From Pyxicephalus adspersus (Eukaryota > Chordata > Amphibia > Anura > Pyxicephalidae), in the NCBI RefSeq assembly GCF_032062135.1, contig NC_092868.1:45201603-45265602 (forward strand): a stretch of 64,000 nucleotides of DNA. Reading direction: 5' to 3'. Of this stretch, positions 57,006 through 64,000 are shown in pieces. How positions within the stretch are numbered: position 1 is the first letter of the stretch; each line of letters begins with the position of its first letter. The position numbers were made by a program, and so were the translations under genes. The notes below the pieces were generated by a model. The model saw only the letters and a list, made by a program, of their open reading frames with translations, was not told where the DNA came from and ran no database searches.

Positions 57006-58330
57006 AGAAAAGACAAGAACATCTAAAAACAAAATAATTAACATTTCACTAACATTCATCTAATTATATCAATTCTGACAAATTTGACAAAAAAATGAAC
57101 CTTCTTTGTAATGTGGATGTACCTGATACATGCAGCACAGAGGACCCACCTAACAGGTAAGGATAGTTGGGGACAGCGACTTTAGGGCTATTTTTCAATC
57201 AGCATTTATTTCCAATATCTAATATTGGAAAAAAGGGAGAACCAACTATTTTATTACAATGTATATGCTTTATATTATTAATATGCCCAAAAGTCGACCA
57301 CAGTGTATATAGATGTGTATGTCTAAAGAAAAATTATTTTCTTTTCAAATTAAGACACTTTTTAAATTGCTTTTATCTTTTATTCTAATTTCACAATATA
57401 TATAATGCTTGCAAAATCCATCTGACAATTTTGGGAACCCCTTCTAATGGCCAAAACAGGTGTGCAGGACCAGGAATTTAGTACACATATCTCAGTAATA
57501 GTAATAACTCTCCAAGATATATTAGAGAATGTCAAGCGGTTAAACTCCCTGGCATCTACCAAAGACAAAAATATCAGTTTTGTAAGGACTGACCCCTTGA
57601 ATTGAATATTGCCATGTATGACTGGTATGTCCCTTTAATAAGCAACAGGCTACACAGGAGCCATGTTAAATCGGCATTTTTATTTCAGCAAACACTCACA
57701 GCAAAACTTCAATTTCCTGTTGTACCAAATCCTGTATGCTGGATTTATATTCAAGTAGGTAAATATTTGCTTTCATTTGCTTCTTTCTTTCCAGAGTACA
57801 TGCGTTCCCTCAGCCGGCAGATTATCTGGATACTATGCTGAGACACATTTTACTAAAGAGTAATTATTTTCTGTACTTAGAAACATAATCAAACCCAAGC
57901 ACTGCCCATGTATTCACAAATCCGCGAGCATGAAGCTGAAATAACACAGGCTGTATTTGTACAATAATATGATTCAAATATTTAAACTGTGAGTACAGCT
58001 CTCAAAACATAAAATACTTGTTTTATTTCTTGTCTCTTGTGCTGGTTTACACAGCTGGACCTGTGAAAAGCTTCCTTCTGATTGTAGTTATCAAATTAAG
58101 CTTGTCCTGTGTAATGATGTTAGCTACCACTTTACAGCCAAGGAAACAGGAGTGCCGCTGGTGCTTTGCAGGATTAATAAAGTTTAATAACTTTTCAACA
58201 ATGTAAACTGGCATAAGAGGTTGTGTATGAAAGCCAATATGGACGCGCTTCAGTTATTTAGGAGAATTTTGGCAACTCAAAAATATATTTTCATTCGCTA
58301 AGAACATGTGATAAGTATATAAGAAATACC
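57006..58330. other. Repeat-poor stretch, possible regulatory DNA
   Basis: 57840-58260 lacks recognised repeats and has balanced composition with words such as AGTAATTATTTTC, TATCAAATTAAGC and GCAGGATTAATAAAG. It is a candidate conserved non-coding element. A CTTCTTTCTTTCCAG acceptor at 57795 precedes an open frame of about 30 codons that I do not recognise. Confidence 0.25.
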
Positions 58331-58334
58331 TTAA

Positions 58335-58616
58335 AGCAGAAGTTATTAAAAATAAAGAAAACTATATTGCTATAAAATCATTAAAACAGAATTATGGCTA
58401 AACATTTAAAAATTGCAACCAGCAGGTCCTTTGTTACAGAAAGAACAGAAAAGGGTAAGACCCCTCTGCAAAAAAAAAAAAAAAAAAAAACACACCCGCC
58501 TGATTGCAATTGTTTATTGCACTTTCAAGTCCCCAATCTGTTGCAGACACCACCATCTTCTCTTCTTTCAGGTTTCATGATCTTAGGCCATTCAGGCTGT
58601 AATGACTTAAAGAGGA
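58335..58616. mobile_element. TTAA-type MITE, right side interrupted
   Basis: AGCAGAAGTTATT follows TTAA (58331-58334). The interior TTGCAACC...GATTGCAATT and TGTTGCAGACACCACCATC order matches 24146-24481. A run of about 20 A sits at 58470-58490. The element stops at TTAA 58617-58620, where another TTAA-type element begins, so it was probably cut by that insertion or a later deletion. Confidence 0.6.
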
Positions 58617-58620
58617 GCCA

Positions 58621-59030
58621 AACTAAACTTAAAATCCCCCAAAACACAAAAAATACACTTACCTTCAATCCCGCAGGGCAGTCTGATACATCCAGAGGTG
58701 TCTTCCATCGGGTCAAACGTTGTCCCAGCATCCGCCTGCGGGCCAGCGCTCCAAGATGCCATCTTTGCCTCTTCTTCCAGGTTCTTCTTCCTATGTCACC
58801 CAGCCCAGGCACAAAATCGGGTGAGGTAGGTTGGAAAAAAAATCTTGCCGATCTCATTGCACATGTCTGAGATCGGCAATTTCTTTTCCCTTTTCATGAA
58901 GAGGCTCGGGCATGCGCAGAAGGAGCACCCAAGAGCTCCCCTTAAGTGTTCCCCTTAAAAAAAAATAACAACAGAATTTTTACCTTACTTTAAAGTGTTG
59001 TCTACCCTTTTATGTAAAGTGTGTGGTTAC
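58621..59030. mobile_element. TTAA-type element of the 10081 family, right end lost
   Basis: It starts AGAGGAGCCAAACTAAAC after TTAA. The interior GGTGAGGTAGG...GAGATCGGCAATTTC...GGGCATGCGCAGAAG and the CTACCCTTTTATGTAAAGTG near the right parallel the 10081-10515 element (CTACCCTATTATGTAAAGT). The terminal GGTCCACT-TTAA is absent. The 158- and 110-codon frames spanning it are chance frames in GC-richer repeat sequence. Confidence 0.6.
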
Positions 59031-61002
59031 AAAACTCCAATCTATGTGGTCAATGTAATAATGCATTCTCTAAAAAATCAACCAATGGTTCACACATTTC
59101 TTAAAAAACTAAATGTTGATAATGAATTTTGGGTGAACACTTACATAGACCCATAATATTTAGTCTTTATTATACCTTTGCCGGCTTACTATTTTATTTA
59201 TTTTATTTTGCCCCACAATTGTCAGTCAAGTACTTCCACTGATACACTTAGCACTTGATAAGAGGCAGTTTGTGAGGTCAATGGTAGACAGGACAGACCT
59301 ACAAATGCCAGATTTCAAGTGACCTCTGACCCCCTGATTGCCTCGGCATTGATAGCTCCTGTATTTCTATTCTGATAAGTAAGCCTGTACAATTACAAAA
59401 ACTGGATGTAATTTCTGTATAGGCCCAACTATTCTGGATCTTTGTACAGCTATGGTATATAAAGATATATTTCTGATTCAGGTTGAACATGTGCTCTTTA
59501 CATATATTTCCAAAAAGTCCTTCCTAGAAAATTCTAGGAAAATGCTTTAAATTGCTGATAGGTGACAGCCATCTTGGATTCAAGGGCAGTTAAACCTGTA
59601 GACTCAGTGCTGGCGCTCTAGTGGTAGTCTGTTTACATAACATGTATATGTAGTGTTGCTTCCAAGCTGCCAACTTTATCATCAGCCTCTGTGCAGATGC
59701 AAACAGTCCCATCACTTTTATAGCTCACTCAGTGTTCACTTGACACAAGTAACCGGTGACATGGTGGTCAGGAAAAGGGATAAGCTGCTTGATTCAGTTT
59801 AACAAAAGATAATACTATTTAATATGTATTAATAAAATATACAACCAAACTTTCAATAGTGCATTCTGGTCTGGTGACAGAGTCTCCTTGAAGGTGCATT
59901 CCAGGCAAACATGAAAATGTGGTCTTTAACATAACTAAAGCCCGTGGAATAACTCTGATGTTTCCTCTGGCGGTCCTTCTAACAAAATCCCAGTGTGTTG
60001 GCAGTGACCTTACTGTCTGCTTCTAAATCCGAGAAAATATAAGGCAGTGTATATTTCATAATTTTGAGCACCTGCTCTCGGAACCTTTTACTGCCCTGTT
60101 CACAGTAGCCCTTTCTCAGGCAGTGTAGTGACCTACATGGAAAACATGGCTGTACTTGTGTGATCTCACTGGAAAGTATATTAAAAAAAGGGGGTACATG
60201 AGTACTGGATTTGTTAATTAGCCCCTTCCATTGTGACCCAAATAAACACTTGGATATTAACGTGAACTTTTATTTAACCACTATTACATAAATACAATTG
60301 ACCATAATTTAAAATATTACAACTATTGGCAACTCTAAATAGGTACTACCCTAAAGGCCATATTAAGCTTTGGCTATATACTGTACATATAGATTTAGTA
60401 GATATATAGATTAATATATAATATAGATTTGGCATAGCTCCAAAACTGGCCATAAACTGGGCAGGGGATTGAGCACCTGGTAGAGCAACAACACCAAAAA
60501 AGAAGCACAGTACCTCCGGATAGGCCCCCAATTTGTAATCATTCAACTCTTTCGGTAAGCACCAAAGGCCTCTTGAACAACAAACCTGCACCTGACAATC
60601 CTCCATCAATCCTTTTTTGTCATGTATTTTGTATAAGAGTGTGAGAGGTATAACGTCCTCTTTCTAGTTTGCAGTAGTCCAACAGCTCCTACCTCTACAG
60701 CTGCTTCTTGCTATCTGACCATCAACAGCCCGTCAAGTGAAAGCTAATTTTCTTAACTTTTCCCTTGCTTTAACAATTTACCAAGACTAATTCTCTCCCT
60801 TGTCATGCAACTTGGTTAATTATATTGTTCTGGCTCTGACTTTGAGGATGCATTAAAAATTTCCCCTTGGACCAATTGTCCTGTACAGCCATTCCTTTAG
60901 TCCAATCTGCTGACAAATCTTAGAAACAAGGCATTAAGACTAGAAACATAAAGCTTGTGGAAAAGAGTTTAAAAGAAAAAATTTGGCAACTCTTTGTCAG
61001 TC
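59031..61002. other. Plain stretch
   Basis: No gene or transposon is recognised. Minus frames at 59490-59299 and 60609-60346 carry no motif I know. Confidence 0.35.
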
Positions 61003-61073
61003 AACCTGGAACCAATGACTAGACGTGTAGGCTAAAATATTGCCACAATTTGCTAGCAGTTTGGTTCCAGGTT
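61003..61073. repeat. Small hairpin, 13-bp arms
   Basis: AACCTGGAACCAA (61003-61015) and TTGGTTCCAGGTT (61061-61073) are exact inverses with a 45-bp loop. It may be a MITE remnant. Confidence 0.6.
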
Positions 61074-62115
61074 TACGTACTAAAAGTTAACAGTTAAATA
61101 ACCTACCAAGCAAAATGCACAAATAACAAACAATACAGTACAAAAAAACAATACAGTGGCAGCAAAAATGAAGGCCTGGCCTGATACCACTGATATACTG
61201 GCAAAGCAACAGTCTGCAACCTTTTTACAGTACACGTTACTGGCTGTCGGCAGCACACTCGTGTGAAAGGCTTGGTGCCCCCATTTTGCCCTTTGTTAGC
61301 TATACAGAAATCTATTGGTATTTTGAAAATGATCTTCCTCTTGTCTAGAGCTGCTCATTTACCCCTGTCAATTTGATAGAGTCATGTCCCTTCTTTGTGG
61401 TTTCTCTGTCTCGGAAAATGCAACTTGGGCCATGCAGCGTGTCAAGATAACTCGCAGAACTTCCACTGACACTGTGGGGGCTGCAGATGACAAAGGAGTT
61501 TGTTTTGACTAGTCAAGTGAGCATGCTTGACCTGGAAGTCACTGCAGACAGATTCCGTATGCACACAGACACGTGTGGCTGTGCAGCACAACAGCAACAT
61601 CTGCCACTGGAAACATATGTTAAGCTTTAGGATCTCTAAAACTGCATATAAATACAAGAACAGGGCAGGGAGATGGAACATGATTTGGACGTAATGGCTC
61701 TATATATTTTCTTTTCTAAGCAAACTGTCACACTGATTTATCCTCTCTATGGGATCTCTTCAGTAAAAATACAACAATCAACTGCTGACATATACAGAAA
61801 AGTGGAAAAATAAATATATACTTTTCAGGATGGTTAAAGGCAATAATGCAGAGATTTTCCTTTATCTCTGAATACAGCTGGTTTGGAAATTACTGCAAGT
61901 CTAATTAAATGGGAACGACGCACAACATGAAAACCATTAGCACGGCCAAGTTTGTAATTTCAACATATGTGCTTTTTGGGGTTGGTTTTTACTTGAATAG
62001 GACCTGAAGCAGTGCCTGAGGTTCTTTAATGGTTGGATTTTGTTATTTTGGGCATTAGGGGCACCCTGGAGGTGCATCATCACACAGTCTGGGGTCCAAA
62101 TGGTACTCACATAAT
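61074..62115. other. Plain stretch with a TATA-like site
   Basis: TATAAATA at 61647-61654 follows a 200-bp balanced, repeat-free segment with an ACACGTGTGG E-box-like word at 61570. A short open frame starts at 61673 or 61694 and stops near 61812. A weak promoter candidate only. No gene is recognised. Confidence 0.2.
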
Positions 62116-62322
62116 GGCCCGGATTTAATAAAGCTCTCCAAGGCTGGAGAGAATACACTTTCATCAGTGAAGCTGGGTGATCCAGCAAACCTGGAATGGA
62201 TCTGGTCCAGGTTTGAAAACATTTGCTAACAAATAGCAAACCATTTCAGGTTTGCTGGATTACCCAGATTCACTGATGAAAGTGTATTCTCTCCAGGCTT
62301 GGAGAGCTTTAATAAATCAGGG
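62116..62322. mobile_element. Hairpin MITE, near complete
   Basis: The left arm GGATTTAATAAAGCTCTCC...TCATCAGTGAAGCTGGGTGA is mirrored by the right arm, ending GGAGAGCTTTAATAAATC. Arms of about 90 bp surround a short AT-rich loop; this is the best-preserved copy of the family (others at 6566, 14194, 29375, 38415). No coding potential. Superfamily not assigned. Confidence 0.92.
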
Positions 62323-62565
62323 TTATTGATTCATAATATTCTTTAAGTGCTGCTGTAAAGTGTTGTCATAAATAGGACCTGTGACACCACTGAACTGGCT
62401 AGTCAGATATCTTGGATTGTTGTAGAACTTTGGAAAAAATGCTACAGCAGCAAAGTCCAATACCGGCTGACCTTGCCAGTTGATTCTACTATATGCACCT
62501 TCTTGTGATGGAAAATATATTGTATTCTTCTGAATTGTAGCCAGTGTTGCCTTGCTCCTGTTACA
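62323..62565 (-). CDS. Possible terminal exon or decayed gene fragment, unrecognised
   Basis: On the minus strand, a pyrimidine-rich acceptor (ATCTTCTTTACCCAG) is followed by an uninterrupted frame of 79 codons ending in TAA, just at the border of the hairpin MITE. The peptide has natural-looking composition, with segments YFPSQEGAYSRINWQGQPVL and FAAVAFFPKFYNNPRYL and no low complexity. I do not recognise a family. The open frame extends upstream to an ATG at 62619, but that part includes the putative acceptor. It could be a real last exon, a transposon-derived gene piece or chance. Confidence 0.3.
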   Translation of the reverse strand, partial: CNRSKATLATIQKNTIYFPSQEGAYSRINWQGQPVLDFAAVAFFPKFYNNPRYLTSQFSGVTGPIYDNTLQQHLKNIMNQ

Positions 62566-62571
62566 CTGGGT

Positions 62572-62840
62572 AAAGAAGATGTTGCAGGGAACATGGCTAT
62601 TAGCATTGCCAATGCTCATTTATCGGCCCATATCTTGTCAATCAGCATCTGGCCACATCTAGACCTGGGCACTGCTTTCTAGATTGTCAGAACTGACTGT
62701 TCCGCTAAAACCCTACAACCTGGAGTTGAAATGTCTGCAAATGCACATGAGAAACAAATGAAGGAGGATTTGGCATGGGGTTAGTAGCAGGGTTAGCCTA
62801 TGGTAGGTAGGTCAGTATTCACAGTGCTAAGGGATTTGGC
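62572..62840. other. Plain stretch
   Basis: Nothing recognised. Confidence 0.35.
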
Positions 62841-63065
62841 TTGGAGCCTATTCACACATAAGCGCTTCTGCAGCTCATGCGCATTAATGCCCATGCATTT
62901 TACAATTTACTGTTGCTGCAAATACCAAAAATCAGACTTGCACTATTTTTTGTAGCCCACTTCAACACACTAAGGTGCATTTTCATGTGGTGCAGTACAA
63001 TGTCCAGGAAAGGTGCATTGGAGTGCTAATCTGAATGTATAGCACGCATCACAATGCAAATATGT
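62841..63065. repeat. Probable dispersed-repeat fragment rich in GCGC/TGCAT words
   Basis: TTCACACATAAGCGC, CATGCGCATTAATGCCC, AGGTGCATTTTCATGTGG and GGTGCATTGGAGTGC form a repetitive-looking block, partly mirrored at 9905-10076. Ends are undefined. Confidence 0.35.
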
Positions 63066-64000
63066 GATAAATATGGGGGGCATAGCAGCAAAGTTCACTA
63101 TGGGAGATACGGGCATATGCTTGGCTTGCTGTCCTGAATTTTCAAGCAGCAGCCCAAGGATGCAAAATAGCCTTGCTTGGTTTGGTCAGAATAGAAAGGA
63201 AATCAGAAGAACTGGCAGGATCTCAAATATTTTTTAGCGAATGATGAAAAAAACACACAGAAGGCAGGTTTTACATACAACTATATTAATGACAGACTCA
63301 TATATTAAATGCTTCCTTTTCGGCTAAAATAGTTTAATCTGGAAAGGTAGAGAAAGTGTTTCATTTATTTTATGAGGCTTGTGCATTACATAGTAACTGG
63401 ATATTGTACTTGTTTCCACTGTCATACAAGAGTTGTATGTTATGGTATGTATTAAAGGATTAAATACACAATAGGTGTAGGGAGGGGTGTTAGAAAACAG
63501 GGGACACTTTGGCTAAGGGGTGCAGATATGCGTAAGATTAATGGGAAGCCATCTTCTATCCTTCTCTACCACCACTGTTAAAAATGAGGCTCATTTTTGG
63601 CTCAGATCTGATCACCATTACAGGAGAAGTGGTCACACAATGGCTCAGTTTTTTCATATTTAGGCTCCATGCCATTAGGCCATGAACATTCAATTTAATA
63701 TATGTGCCAAGTGTGGTTCTTTTTGCAAGCGTGCACATGAGACGGTGTAGAAAACACTCATTTCCAGCAAAATCCTTTAGTTTTTTTGTTTTGGACCCAG
63801 TATGGTGGTATTGGTACCTCTATTAGAATTTTATTGCAATCTTTATCATCAGCTTGCATTGGACAGGAAGTTATGGGCAACTGAAACAGAACTGTTTTTT
63901 TCAGAAATTCCTTTTTGGCTCAGTATATCCAAATTCATAACATTTTGTTCAAATCTGATGTCCCCAAAACTTGCAGAGCTCATAGTGGACACCATGCTAC
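63066..64000. other. Plain stretch
   Basis: No gene or repeat recognised. Confidence 0.4.

Noticed and set aside
58394..58870. 158-codon plus frame and 110-codon minus frame
   Set aside because: They cross an A-run and two TTAA-type elements, so they are not a gene.

Overview
This window looks like nuclear DNA from a frog, most likely a ranoid (true-frog relative). It is AT-rich, depleted in CpG outside young repeats, and full of short non-autonomous DNA transposons of types common in amphibian genomes: TTAA-flanked elements with AGCGGAACTAAAC ends, hAT elements with CAG...CTG ends and 8-bp target duplications, GGCTACGTACACAC-ended Harbinger-like elements, and a tRNA-derived SINE with a V-SINE/DANA-like core. 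The taxon is inferred from repeat content only.

I find no protein-coding gene I can name. Nearly all long open frames lie in repeats, minisatellites or overlapping chance frames. The only recognisable coding remnant is the C-terminal end of an L1/Tx1-type reverse transcriptase ORF2 on the minus strand (about 50544-49840), in a 5-prime truncated L1 copy with a 9-bp target duplication. Two unrecognised exon-like stretches (31508-32127 plus, 62565-62323 minus) are recorded with low confidence.

Layout. 1-10 kb: the end of a TTAA element, a regular 55-bp minisatellite, a SINE, a CpG-enriched patch and a TATC microsatellite. 10-16 kb: several TTAA-flanked elements; two sit side by side sharing one TTAA, and another is inserted in a hairpin MITE. 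17-20 kb: a 625-bp foldback with 160-bp arms, a duplicated segment and a TA-flanked element end. 21-31 kb: three hAT elements with clear 8-bp duplications, two adjacent Harbinger-like elements rich in CGAACGATCG-type words, a 107-bp direct repeat and a third Harbinger-like element. 31-45 kb: hAT MITEs, SINE copies and SINE-tail fragments, with long plain stretches, some of which look like possible regulatory DNA. 45-48 kb: a hAT element swollen by a 31-bp satellite, and a 1.33-kb hAT element holding a perfect 104-bp palindrome and its own tandem repeats. 49-50.5 kb: the L1. 51-64 kb: AT microsatellites, further TTAA and hAT elements, and a near-complete hairpin MITE.

No cellular pathway can be described. 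What the window records is layered transposon activity: nested insertions, shared target sites, and tandem expansions inside element interiors. Plain stretches between repeats are consistent with intergenic or intronic DNA. Coordinates of element ends are read by eye and may be off by a few bases.
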